This document shows positions 24,698-32,731 of a DNA stretch of 48,469 bases, in pieces. The notes under the pieces are model-generated. The model saw only the letters and a program-made list of their open reading frames with translations. It was not told the DNA's origin and ran no database searches. The position numbers and the translations under genes were made by a program. Position 1 is the first letter of the stretch; each line of letters starts with the position of its first letter. The DNA is taken from contig DGVV01000113.1 of assembly GCA_002395085.1 (NCBI GenBank), positions 1-48,469 of the forward strand, in the 5' to 3' direction. The DNA is from Ruminococcus sp. UBA4275. GTDB taxonomy: Bacteria > Bacillota > Clostridia > Oscillospirales > Ruminococcaceae.

Positions 24698-26767
24698 TTA
24701 TACGCTGTAAAGCAGGTCTGCGTAGGTCGGGAAGGGCTGATATTCCTTCGCGGTCAGCGGTTCAAGCTGATCGGCAGCGGCACGCAGTTCGTTCATTGCC
24801 GGAATGACAATATCGCGGCAGTAATAGGACGGGTGTTCATTGTCGTAGAGGTTGATCAGCGTGCTTTCGAGTGCCTCTGTCCTGGCGGCAATCTCATCCG
24901 TCAGCGTGCTGATTCTGCGCAGGAGTTCGGTTTCTGCGATGCCCTGCACGCCCAGTTCCTTTTTCTTCATCGCATATTCCGCGAGCGCTTCGCCGTAGCG
25001 GAAGCCCGCCGGGATGATCTGGGTTCTTGCCATGTCGATCATCGTGTTTGCTTCAATCGCGATGAGCTTCGTGTAGTTTTCCAGCAGAATATCCTTGCGC
25101 GAGACCACCTCGCTGTGATTGTACACGCCGAATTTCTTGAACAGCGCGACGTTCTTATCCGTAGCAAATGCGTGCATTGCATCTGCTGTTGTGCGGAGAT
25201 TCAGCAGACCGCGGCGTTCCGCTTCAGCAACCCATTCCTGCGAATAATTGTTGCCGTTGAAGATGATTCTGCCGTGCGTTTTCAGTGTATCGGCAAGAAT
25301 CTTCTGCACCTCTGCGCTGACATCGGATGCCTGTTCCAGACGCTCCGCAAAGATGCTCAGTGCCTCTGCAAAGATCGTGTTCAGTGCGATGTTTGTATCT
25401 GCAATGGAGTTTTCCGAGCCAAGCATCCGGAACTCGAATTTGTTGCCGGTAAATGCCATCGGGGAGGTACGGTTGCGGTCAGAGGTATCCTTCTTGAAAT
25501 CGGGGAGAACGTGAACGCCGGTTGCCAGAATCTCGCGGTGCTTCTGTTCATCTCTGCCCTCTGCGGCAGCCTCAAGCTGAAGCTGAAGGTCATCGCCCAG
25601 ATACACCGAAACAATTGCGGGCGGTGCTTCATTTGCACCCAGACGGTGATCGTTTCCGGCGGATGCAACGGACATTCTCAGCAGGTCCTGATGTTCGTCC
25701 ACGGCTGCAACAACCGCCGCGACCATCAGCAGGAAAAGCCGCTTGCGTTCCGGAGTTTTGCCCGGTGCAAAGAGGTTGATGCCGGTATCGGTGGAGAGCG
25801 ACCAGTTATTGTGCTTGCCGCTGCCGTTCACGCCTGCAAAGGGCTTCTCGTGCAGCAGGCACATCAGCCCGTGGCGCTCCGCGACCTTCTTCATGATCTC
25901 CATTGTGAGCTGGTTGTGGTCGCAGGCGAGGTTCATGGTCGTGTAGACCGGAGCCAGCTCATGCTGTGCCGGCGCAACTTCATTATGCTCTGTTTTCGCG
26001 TAAATACCGAGCTTCCAGAGTTCCTCATTCAGCTCCTTCATGAACGCCTGCACACGCGGACGAATCACGCCGAAATAGTGATCTTCCATCTCCTGCCCCT
26101 TCGGAGCTTTTGCACCGAACAGCGTTCTGCCGGTGAAGATGATGTCCTTGCGCTGCTTTGCCATTTCACGGTCAATGAGGAAATATTCCTGCTCCGGTCC
26201 GACCGTTCCGCTGACGCGGTTCACATCCTGAAATCCCAGCAGATGCAGCACTTTGACTGCCTGTTCGCTGACGGCTTCCATCGAACGCAGAAGCGGTGTT
26301 TTCTTATCGAGCGCCTCGCCGCTGTAGGAATAGAATGCAGTCGGGATGCACAGGCTGTTCTCCTTGATAAACGCATAGGAAGTGGGGTCCCATGCGGTAT
26401 AGCCGCGTGCTTCAAAGGTTGCGCGCAGACCGCCCGACGGGAACGACGATGCATCCGGTTCACCCTTGATGAGTTCCTTGCCGGAAAACTCCAGAATCGC
26501 GCCGCCGCTGCCGTCCGGAGAGAGGAAGCTGTCATGCTTCTCTGCGGTGATGCCGGTCATCGGCTGGAACCAGTGTGTATAATGGGTTGCACCGTGTTCC
26601 ACAGCCCATTCGCGCATGGCACTTGCGACCACATCCGCTACGGTAGGGTCAATGTCCTTGCCGTTTGCAATGGTCTCATGCAGAGACTTGTAGACCGCCT
26701 TCGGCAGGCGCTCCTGCATCACGGCATCATTGAAAACAAGGCTTCCGAATACATCAGTCGGTTTCAT
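24698..26767 (-). CDS. glnN: Type III glutamine synthetase
   Basis: A 689-residue GSIII, close to the usual 700-730. It shows GSIII signatures: N-terminal VFGSLVFNDAVMQERLPKAV, HYTHWFQPMTGITAEKHDSF, VGPEQEYFLID for metal binding, TEHNEVAPAQHELAPVY, the glutamate/ATP loop GVNGSGKHNNWSL, NDHRLGANEAPPAI and SPMAFTGNKFEFR. The enzyme condenses ammonium and glutamate using ATP in the cytosol. The ATG at 26767 has GAAAGGA nine bases upstream. It is one of two synthetases here, and the one whose leader carries an ANTAR-type motif and attenuator (26856-26904) behind its own promoter (26915-26943). The ANTAR regulator gene lies immediately upstream. Confidence 0.93.
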   Translation of the reverse strand: MKPTDVFGSLVFNDAVMQERLPKAVYKSLHETIANGKDIDPTVADVVASAMREWAVEHGATHYTHWFQPMTGITAEKHDSFLSPDGSGGAILEFSGKELIKGEPDASSFPSGGLRATFEARGYTAWDPTSYAFIKENSLCIPTAFYSYSGEALDKKTPLLRSMEAVSEQAVKVLHLLGFQDVNRVSGTVGPEQEYFLIDREMAKQRKDIIFTGRTLFGAKAPKGQEMEDHYFGVIRPRVQAFMKELNEELWKLGIYAKTEHNEVAPAQHELAPVYTTMNLACDHNQLTMEIMKKVAERHGLMCLLHEKPFAGVNGSGKHNNWSLSTDTGINLFAPGKTPERKRLFLLMVAAVVAAVDEHQDLLRMSVASAGNDHRLGANEAPPAIVSVYLGDDLQLQLEAAAEGRDEQKHREILATGVHVLPDFKKDTSDRNRTSPMAFTGNKFEFRMLGSENSIADTNIALNTIFAEALSIFAERLEQASDVSAEVQKILADTLKTHGRIIFNGNNYSQEWVAEAERRGLLNLRTTADAMHAFATDKNVALFKKFGVYNHSEVVSRKDILLENYTKLIAIEANTMIDMARTQIIPAGFRYGEALAEYAMKKKELGVQGIAETELLRRISTLTDEIAARTEALESTLINLYDNEHPSYYCRDIVIPAMNELRAAADQLEPLTAKEYQPFPTYADLLYSV

Positions 26768-26801
26768 AAAAATACATCCTTTCTGTATTTTGCATCTGCC
26801 T

Positions 26802-26833
26802 GCGGTGCTGCTGTGTGTGCAGCACAGCACCGC
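26802..26833 (-). other. Second hairpin in the glnN leader
   Basis: GCGGTGCTG and CAGCACCGC pair, with flanking TCTGCC and GGCAGA able to extend the structure. It lies between the terminator T run and the glnN ribosome site, has no T run, and may stabilise the mRNA or mask nearby sequence. Confidence 0.5.
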
Positions 26834-26855
26834 AATCGGGCAGATAAACAAAAAA

Positions 26856-26902
26856 ACAGCAACGGCACTTCGGGAGCAATCCCGAAACAGCGCCGTTGCT
26901 GT
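26856..26902 (-). terminator. Attenuator terminator in the glnN leader
   Basis: On the minus strand ACAGCAACGGC (26902-26892) pairs perfectly with GCCGTTGCTGT (26866-26856), followed by an unbroken run of seven T (26856-26850). It lies between the glnN promoter and gene. Its 5' arm consists of part of the first ANTAR hairpin's 5' arm plus that hairpin's entire loop, so the two structures exclude each other. Confidence 0.88.
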
Positions 26903-26904
26903 TT
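26869..26904 (-). promoter_or_regulatory. Dual-hairpin ANTAR-binding RNA motif in the glnN leader
   Basis: Two adjacent hairpins start right after the predicted transcription start. P1: AAACAGC, loop AACGGC (26897-26892), GCTGTTT, seven pairs. P2: CGGG, loop ATTGCT (26880-26875), CCCG, extendable by TT/AA. Both hexaloops have A at position 1 and G at position 4, the hallmark of the tandem stem-loops bound by ANTAR antiterminators (established for EutV-type proteins). The gene just upstream encodes an ANTAR protein. Binding would stabilise P1 and prevent the terminator at 26856-26902, allowing glnN transcription. Confidence 0.8.
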
Positions 26905-26914
26905 TCTGTGTTAC

Positions 26915-26943
26915 ATCATAGCATATTTCCGGTCAATTGTCAA
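26915..26943 (-). promoter_or_regulatory. Promoter of glnN
   Basis: TTGACA (26943-26938) and TATGAT (26920-26915) on the minus strand with a 17-base spacer. The predicted start near 26908 puts the ANTAR motif at the very 5' end of the transcript. Confidence 0.85.
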
Positions 26944-26954
26944 GAGCTTGACAA
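26937..26954. promoter_or_regulatory. Palindrome over the glnN -35 box
   Basis: TTGTCAAG, two bases, CTTGACAA: a perfect 18-base palindrome that includes the -35 hexamer. Its TGTCA...TGACA half-sites recall the GlnR/TnrA pattern (TGTNA, seven bases, TNACA), but the spacing is one base short. It may be a repressor site; no GlnR gene is in the window. Confidence 0.4.
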
Positions 26955-26990
26955 GATTTTCACAATGTTTGACGGTTTGCACACGAATCC

Positions 26991-27581
26991 TCACTGATTC
27001 TCGTAGGTTTTTAGGATATTTTCCGCAGCCTTCCGTTTGGAGATGCGCTGATCCATTGCCATACGCTCGATATATTTGTGTGCCTGTTCCTCTGTCATAC
27101 CGAGATACTGGATGAGCGCATATTTGGCACGGTTGACAATGCGCAGGTCGATCAGCTTGATTTGCAGCCGCTGATTCTCCTGTGAGACCGTCTGCAATCT
27201 GGCGTAGGCAGAGGCGGCATCGTAGAGTGCCTGATGAAATGAGGTGTGCGGAAACGGTCTGCCGAGGACAAAAATACCGGCAGGTTCAAGCGATTGCCGT
27301 ATCTCCGGCTCCTGCTCATTCTTCACGACGGCAATCACGGATGCCGTTGTATTTTCCGCGAGATCACTAGCGAGTTCTGTGCCGCATTCATCCGAAAGCG
27401 GGATGTTGATGAGGACGACCGCACAGCGATTGCCCATCATTTTTTGGCGTGCTTCCGTACAGGAGACCGCACTGCCGCTTACGGTGAAATCACCGTCGGG
27501 CAGATTCTCCCGCACATAGCGGTGAAAATTTTCATTGGAGGAAATGATGAAAACCTCTTTCTGCTCAAAGCGCGTCAGCAT
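26991..27581 (-). CDS. ANTAR-domain RNA-binding antiterminator with degenerate receiver
   Basis: A 196-residue regulator. Residues about 7-120 form a receiver-like domain; residues about 122-196 are a coiled coil and ANTAR domain (IVNRAKYALIQYLGMTEEQA then HKYIERMAMDQRISKRKAAENI). ANTAR proteins bind paired hairpins in nascent RNA and prevent termination. The receiver lacks key residues: asparagine (N59, in VVLINIPL) replaces the phosphoacceptor aspartate, the acidic pair after the first strand is absent (IISSNENF), and KPF has become RPF. Phosphorylation is therefore unlikely. The ATG at 27581 (GGAG 11 bases upstream) is preferred over GTG 27593, which overlaps the glnA stop. Its position between glnA and glnN and the matching leader motifs point to control of nitrogen assimilation. 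No partner histidine kinase lies nearby. Confidence 0.87.
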   Translation of the reverse strand: MLTRFEQKEVFIISSNENFHRYVRENLPDGDFTVSGSAVSCTEARQKMMGNRCAVVLINIPLSDECGTELASDLAENTTASVIAVVKNEQEPEIRQSLEPAGIFVLGRPFPHTSFHQALYDAASAYARLQTVSQENQRLQIKLIDLRIVNRAKYALIQYLGMTEEQAHKYIERMAMDQRISKRKAAENILKTYENQ

Positions 27582-27589
27582 GGTTCTGA

Positions 27590-28816
27590 TCACTCCGTAT
27601 AGGCTGCAAACAGATGTGCAGGCATGGATTGCTGCATAAAGGCACTCTCTTTCATGATCCTGCGGGCTTCTGCGAGATCAGCAGGCAGCGCCGGAAAGCG
27701 GTTTGCCGTTTCCGCCGGTGCATCCAGCAGATTTTCGTCGCAGGAAGGCGGCGGTGTCAGCCCGCGGAGAATGCCGTCCAGACCGGCGCGCATGACCAGT
27801 GCAAACGCAAGATACGGATTGGCAGAGGCATCCGGTGAACGCAGCTCCATGCGCTGATGCGAGGCATCTGCTGCGGGAATGCGGATGAGTTGGGAACGGT
27901 TGCTCGGAGACCACGAAACGCGGCTGGGGGCTTTGTCCTTGCCAAGACGGGCATAGGAGCTTTCCAGCGGATTCAGAACAGCCGTCATCTCCGGCGTATG
28001 CGTCAGCACGCCCGCCATAAACGACTGAAACAGCGATTCATTTGCAGCAGCACGGACATCTGCATGGGTGATCGAGCAGTTGATGTGGAATCCGTTTCCG
28101 GCTTCTCCGGCAATCGGCTTCGGTGCAAACGATGCCCACAGACCGTTGCGCGCAGCGACTGTGCTGACGACCTGCTTGAAGGTCACAACATGGTCAGCGG
28201 CACTGAGTGCATTGCTGTAACGGAAGTCGATCTCATTTTGTCCCGGACCCTGCTCATGGTGCGAACGCTCCGGCTGAATGCCCATCATCTCCAGCGTCTG
28301 GCAGATCTCTCTGCGGACATTTTCGCCGCAGTCTGCCGGTGCGATGTCAAAATAGCCGGCACGGTCAAGCGGAATATCGGTTGGATTTCCGTTCTCATCG
28401 AGCTTGAACAGATAAAATTCGCACTCTGCACCCACATCACAGCGCAGACCTTTTTCCGCGAGAAGCTGCTCGGTATCTGCCAGAAAACGGCGGCAGTCTG
28501 CCGAAAACGGCGTTCCGTCCGGATTGCGGATCTCGCAGAAAAACCGTGCCACACCTCCTCTGGAAGGACGCCACGGCAGCAGCACCATCGTTTCCGGATC
28601 AGGAAACAGAAACAGATCAGACTGCGAAGGATCGCGGAATCCCGCAATCGACGACGCATCAAAAGCAATGCCCTGTTCAAAGGCGCGCTCAATCTCCGAT
28701 GCCTGCACCGAAATATTTTTCTGCACGCCGAATACATCACAAAATGCAAGGCGCACAAATTTAATATCACTGCTTTCGATCAGCTCCGCGGCTTCACGCT
28801 GCGAAACACTCAGCAT
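27590..28816 (-). CDS. glnA: Type I glutamine synthetase
   Basis: A 408-residue GSI, about 35 residues shorter than common GSI-alpha enzymes. Metal and substrate motifs are present: GIAFDASSIAGFRDPSQSDLF, AECEFYLF, HHEQGPGQNEIDFRY, EAGNGFHINCS and MELRSPDASANPYLAFA. The segment NPLESSYARLGKDKAPSRVS is shorter than the usual NPTVNSYKR region, which lines the active site, so catalysis is likely but could be altered. The ATG at 28816 has AAAGGA nine bases upstream. A promoter (28863-28892) sits on the purF stop. The ANTAR gene follows with at most an overlap of a few bases, so synthetase and regulator are co-expressed, which suggests that this synthetase may also serve as a sensor. Confidence 0.9.
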   Translation of the reverse strand: MLSVSQREAAELIESSDIKFVRLAFCDVFGVQKNISVQASEIERAFEQGIAFDASSIAGFRDPSQSDLFLFPDPETMVLLPWRPSRGGVARFFCEIRNPDGTPFSADCRRFLADTEQLLAEKGLRCDVGAECEFYLFKLDENGNPTDIPLDRAGYFDIAPADCGENVRREICQTLEMMGIQPERSHHEQGPGQNEIDFRYSNALSAADHVVTFKQVVSTVAARNGLWASFAPKPIAGEAGNGFHINCSITHADVRAAANESLFQSFMAGVLTHTPEMTAVLNPLESSYARLGKDKAPSRVSWSPSNRSQLIRIPAADASHQRMELRSPDASANPYLAFALVMRAGLDGILRGLTPPPSCDENLLDAPAETANRFPALPADLAEARRIMKESAFMQQSMPAHLFAAYTE

Positions 28817-28862
28817 AGGATCACATCCTTTTCTCAAGTCTCACGGGGAGAGTTTCTTTTTT

Positions 28863-28892
28863 ATCATACCACATACATCTGCCGCTTGTCAA
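28863..28892 (-). promoter_or_regulatory. Promoter of glnA and the ANTAR gene
   Basis: TTGACA (28892-28887) and TATGAT (28868-28863) on the minus strand with an 18-base spacer; the -35 overlaps the purF stop codon. The short leader has no terminator-like hairpin, so glnA itself does not look attenuated. Confidence 0.78.
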
Positions 28893-30394
28893 CCGTGAAT
28901 TTTCCGTTCAAACCGGTCTTTGGATTCATCCTGTTCGATTGCAGTCGGGTAATCGCCGGTGAAGCAGGCGGTACAGATTCCCTCTGAACTGCTGAGCTGC
29001 GGCAGGGAGGTGACCGGCAGAAATCCGAGGGTATCCGCGCCGATGATTTCCGCAATCTCCTGCACGGTATGGCGGCAGGCAATCAGGTTTTCCTCTGAAT
29101 CAATGTCCGTGCCGTAATAGCAGGGATGCAGAAACGGCGGCGCAGAGATGCGCATATTGATTTCCTTTGCACCGGCATTGCGCAGCAGATTTACAATGCG
29201 GCGGCTGGTTGTGCCGCGCACAATGGAGTCGTCGATCAGCACAATGCGCTTGCCTGCAACGGTCTCGCGGATCGGGCTTAATTTGAGCTGCACACCGCTG
29301 TCCCGCGCAGACTGCGACGGTGCAATGAATGTGCGCCCGATATACTTGTTTTTGATCAGCCCGATGCCGTAAGGGATGCCGGATTCTTCAGCAAATCCGA
29401 GTGCCGCATCGAGACCGGAATCCGGTACGCCGATCACGACATCCGCATCTGCCGGATGCGCCTGTGCCAGCAATGCACCTGCCTTTTTCCGTGCGGCATG
29501 AACGGAAACGCCGTCCAGAACCGAATCAGGGCGGGCAAAATAGATATACTCAAAAATGCAGGTGCGCTTCGGTGCAGAAGCCGCGTATCTGCGGTCAGAC
29601 TGCATCATACCGTCCGGCGTAATGACAATCATTTCGCCGGCTTCCACATCGCGCAGAAAGTCCGCCCCTACTGCCGTCAGCGCGCAGCTTTCGGAGGCAA
29701 GCACAAATCCGCCGCGGGGCAGTTTCCCGATGCACAAAGGACGGAATCCGTGCGGGTCGCGTACTGCAATCAGCTTTTGTGCGGACATCAGAATCAACGA
29801 AAACGCGCCCTCAAGCTGCGGTACTGCAAGCCGGACGGCGTCCTCAATGGAATCGGTTTGCAGGCGTGCCTGCGTGATGAGATATGCGATGATTTCGGTA
29901 TCGCTTGTGGTGTGGAAGATTGCACCGCGCTGTTCCAGAACGCTGCGCAGTCTGCCGGCATTGCTGAGATTGCCGTTATGCACCAGCGCCATTTTGCCCT
30001 TCTGGTGATTAACCTCCATCGGCTGACAGTTGCGGCGCTGATTGCCGCCGGTCGTGCCGTAGCGTGTATGCCCGACTGCAATCGTGCCGTGCGGGAATGC
30101 GCCAAGCACCTGCGGCGTGAAAACGTGATCAACCAGACCAAGATCTTTGTGCGTATGGAAAACGCCGTCGTCATTGACCGAAATGCCTGCGCCCTCCTGC
30201 CCGCGGTGCTGGAGGGCGAACAATCCGCAGTACGTGAGATGCGCCAGGTTTTCCGGCTGCATCGTCATGATGCCGAACACACCGCACTCCTCATGCAGCT
30301 TGTCCTCGTTTCGGAACGGCACATCGCTGCCGGAGAACTTCAGCATATTGGCAGCGGGCACTGTCCGCCCGCATTCCCCATGCAGATTTCCCAT
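28889..30394 (-). CDS. purF: Amidophosphoribosyltransferase
   Basis: A 501-residue PurF, first enzyme of purine synthesis, transferring glutamine amide nitrogen to PRPP. The catalytic cysteine is C37 in HEECGVFGI, so about 36 residues form the propeptide, longer than the 11 of the Bacillus enzyme. The glutaminase domain shows LQHRGQEGAGI and VGHTRYGTTGG; the PRPP loop is VLIDDSIVRGTTSRRIV. Cysteines near the C-terminus (PCYYGTD, GICTACFTGDYPTA) fit the Fe-S cluster of the Bacillus-type enzyme. GGAGG lies eight bases before the ATG, overlapping the pyrG stop three bases away. It is the last gene of the long operon starting at 37199. Confidence 0.93.
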   Translation of the reverse strand: MGNLHGECGRTVPAANMLKFSGSDVPFRNEDKLHEECGVFGIMTMQPENLAHLTYCGLFALQHRGQEGAGISVNDDGVFHTHKDLGLVDHVFTPQVLGAFPHGTIAVGHTRYGTTGGNQRRNCQPMEVNHQKGKMALVHNGNLSNAGRLRSVLEQRGAIFHTTSDTEIIAYLITQARLQTDSIEDAVRLAVPQLEGAFSLILMSAQKLIAVRDPHGFRPLCIGKLPRGGFVLASESCALTAVGADFLRDVEAGEMIVITPDGMMQSDRRYAASAPKRTCIFEYIYFARPDSVLDGVSVHAARKKAGALLAQAHPADADVVIGVPDSGLDAALGFAEESGIPYGIGLIKNKYIGRTFIAPSQSARDSGVQLKLSPIRETVAGKRIVLIDDSIVRGTTSRRIVNLLRNAGAKEINMRISAPPFLHPCYYGTDIDSEENLIACRHTVQEIAEIIGADTLGFLPVTSLPQLSSSEGICTACFTGDYPTAIEQDESKDRFERKIHG

Positions 30395-30397
30395 GTC

Positions 30398-31996
30398 TCA
30401 CACCTCCATTGCCGCTTCCACCAGTCCCGCAAACAGCGGATGCGGCTTGTTCGGGCGGCTTTTGAATTCCGGATGATACTGCACGCCCACGTAGAAGGGC
30501 AGATCTGTCAGTTCGACCGTTTCCACAAGATTGCCGTCCGGTGAAGTGCCGCTGATGCAGAGCCCCGCATTCGTCAGCACATCGCGGTAAGCATTGTTGA
30601 ATTCGTAGCGGTGACGGTGACGCTCTGCGATATGCGGCTGCGCATAACAACGCATCATCGTGGTTTCCGGCGCAATCACACAGGGATAGCTGCCCAGCCG
30701 CAGCGTGCCGCCCTTGTCAATGCTGTCGGACTGTCCGTCCATGAAATCAATGACCTTGCGGGCGGATTCCGGTGCAAATTCCCCTGAATGCGCATCGGGC
30801 ATACCGGCTTTGTGCCGCGCATATTCGATCACCGCGATCTGCATTCCGAGGCAGATTCCGAGGAAGGGTCTGCGGGTTTCGCGTGCATATTCCGCAGCTG
30901 CGATCATGCCCTCAATGCCGCGCTCCCCGAAGCCACCGGGAATCAGAATTCCTTCTGCATGACCGAGGATGCTGTCCGCATTATCGCGCGTAATCTGTTC
31001 GGAGTCGATCCAGTCAATCTGCACATCCGCACCAAGCTGATAGCCCGCGTGATGCAGCGCCTCTGCCACCGACAAATACGCATCATGAAGCTGCACGTAT
31101 TTGCCGACCAGCGCGATTGTGACCTTTGTGCGCGGCGACCGGATGCGCTGACAGAGTGCCTCCCATTCCGTGAGATCGGGCGGCGGTGTCTGCAAATTCA
31201 GTTCGCGGCAGACAATCTCCGAAAGATGCGCCTTTTCGAGCATCAGCGGGGCTTCATAGAGGCTGTCCAGCGTGAGATTTTCAATGACGCAATCGGGTTT
31301 GACATTGCAGAAATTCGAAATTTTGCTGAAAATACTGCGGTCAGTGATCGGCTCATCCGAGCGCAGGACAATGATGTCCGGCGAGATGCCGACACCCTGC
31401 AATTCCTTCACGGAATGCTGTGTCGGCTTGGATTTATGCTCGCCCGATGCCCGCAGATACGGTACAAGCGTCACATGGATATAGAGCGTATTTTCGCGCC
31501 CGACTTCGTGTCCAAGCTGCCGGATTGCTTCGAGAAACGGCTGACTTTCAATATCGCCGGTTGTGCCGCCGATTTCCGTGATGACCACATCCGCATTGCC
31601 CTTTTCCCCGACGCTGTAGATAAAATGCTTGATCTCATCGGTAATATGCGGGATGATCTGCACGGTTCTGCCGAGATATTCGCCGCGGCGCTCCTTTTGC
31701 AGCACATTCGCATAGACCTTGCCGGTTGTGAGATTGGAAAAACGGTTCAGATCCTCGTCAATGAAGCGTTCATAATGTCCCAGATCGAGGTCGGTTTCCG
31801 CGCCGTCCTCCGTGACATAGACCTCTCCGTGCTGATAGGGACTCATCGTGCCGGGATCAACATTGATATAGGGATCGAGTTTCTGCGCCGCAACCTTGAG
31901 TCCGCGGCTTTTCAGCAGTCTGCCGAGTGATGCCGCCGTGATGCCCTTGCCGAGTCCGGAGACGACACCGCCGGTCACAAAAATATACTTTGTCAT
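30398..31996 (-). CDS. pyrG: CTP synthase (glutamine-hydrolysing)
   Basis: A 532-residue CTP synthase. The N-terminal synthetase domain has the ATP loop FVTGGVVSGLGKGITAASLG and QKLDPYINVDPGTMSPYQHG; the C-terminal class I amidotransferase has GGFGERGIEGMI, the nucleophile in FLGICLGMQIAVIEYAR and VQYHPEFKSRP. It converts UTP to CTP using glutamine and ATP. It lies 12 bases after the GXGXG glutamate-synthase gene and just ahead of purF, so two glutamine-consuming enzymes appear to be transcribed with the enzyme system that uses glutamine to make glutamate. Confidence 0.95.
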   Translation of the reverse strand: MTKYIFVTGGVVSGLGKGITAASLGRLLKSRGLKVAAQKLDPYINVDPGTMSPYQHGEVYVTEDGAETDLDLGHYERFIDEDLNRFSNLTTGKVYANVLQKERRGEYLGRTVQIIPHITDEIKHFIYSVGEKGNADVVITEIGGTTGDIESQPFLEAIRQLGHEVGRENTLYIHVTLVPYLRASGEHKSKPTQHSVKELQGVGISPDIIVLRSDEPITDRSIFSKISNFCNVKPDCVIENLTLDSLYEAPLMLEKAHLSEIVCRELNLQTPPPDLTEWEALCQRIRSPRTKVTIALVGKYVQLHDAYLSVAEALHHAGYQLGADVQIDWIDSEQITRDNADSILGHAEGILIPGGFGERGIEGMIAAAEYARETRRPFLGICLGMQIAVIEYARHKAGMPDAHSGEFAPESARKVIDFMDGQSDSIDKGGTLRLGSYPCVIAPETTMMRCYAQPHIAERHRHRYEFNNAYRDVLTNAGLCISGTSPDGNLVETVELTDLPFYVGVQYHPEFKSRPNKPHPLFAGLVEAAMEV

Positions 31997-32008
31997 GAAA
32001 CCTCCCGC

Positions 32009-32731
32009 TCAGTTTGCAACATACATCTGCTTGTAGGGATTGCCGCTGTCCGGTGTGACAAGCGTGAACTGCGCATTCAGAATTTCATCGGGATCGCCGC
32101 CGAAATGCGCGCAGTATTCCTCCACGTAGCACCGGATCTCCGCAAGATCCTCCTGCGATGCCGCACGGTGATGCACCTGATGCGGGAAGTGGATGCCTGC
32201 GCAGTCTGAGCGCAGAAACAGCTTGCCGCCGTGCATACCGGTACACGGAAAATTGCTGACAATCGGTTTCTCACCGCCGGAAAGCCCCAGCACGATGATG
32301 ATGCCGCCCGCCTGATATTCACCGAGGAAGCTGCCGGTTCTTCCGCCGATCACCATGACCGGAATCTTATCCTGATAAGCTTTCATGTGAATGCCCGCAC
32401 GGTAGCCTGCATTGCCCTGCACAAAGATTTTGCCGCCGCGCATTGCGTAGCCTGCCGCATCTCCGATATTGCCGTGAACGATGATTTCACCGGCGTTCAT
32501 CGTGTCTCCGACAGCATCCTGTGCATTGCCGAAGGTCTCGATGACCGTGCCGTTGAGATATGCACCGAGGGCATTGCCCGCGATGCCGCGGATGCTGACA
32601 TATTTGCCCGATGTGCCTGCCGCGAGAAAGCGCTGCCCGATGCAGCCCGTCAGGGCAATTTCGCTGTCTGCGCCCTGCCGCATCTGTTCATTGACCTCAG
32701 AAAAGCTCATTGCCGATACATTCAGTTCCAT
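32009..32731 (-). CDS. Glutamate synthase GXGXG domain protein
   Basis: A 240-residue stand-alone version of the C-terminal GXGXG (alpha subunit domain 3) of glutamate synthase. Repeats with the G-G-G spacing are visible: GIAGNALGAYLNGTVIETFG, GDTMNAGEIIVHGNIGDAAG, YAMRGGKIFVQGNAGYRAG, GGRTGSFLGEYQAGGIIIVL. In the fused enzyme this beta-helix is structural and helps hold the ammonia tunnel between glutaminase and FMN domains. Its ATG comes directly after the stop of the FAD oxidoreductase (TGAATG), so the two are translationally coupled. It is the fifth piece of the split synthase. Confidence 0.9.
   Translation of the reverse strand: MELNVSAMSFSEVNEQMRQGADSEIALTGCIGQRFLAAGTSGKYVSIRGIAGNALGAYLNGTVIETFGNAQDAVGDTMNAGEIIVHGNIGDAAGYAMRGGKIFVQGNAGYRAGIHMKAYQDKIPVMVIGGRTGSFLGEYQAGGIIIVLGLSGGEKPIVSNFPCTGMHGGKLFLRSDCAGIHFPHQVHHRAASQEDLAEIRCYVEEYCAHFGGDPDEILNAQFTLVTPDSGNPYKQMYVAN

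Noticed and set aside
26768..26904. glnN leader as a glutamine riboswitch
   Set aside because: The known glutamine aptamer core was not found, whereas the paired A1/G4 hexaloops and adjacent ANTAR gene explain the leader better.
24518..27115. 865-codon open frame on the plus strand opposite glnN
   Set aside because: Antisense shadow of a conserved synthetase; it also runs through promoter, attenuator and part of the ANTAR gene.
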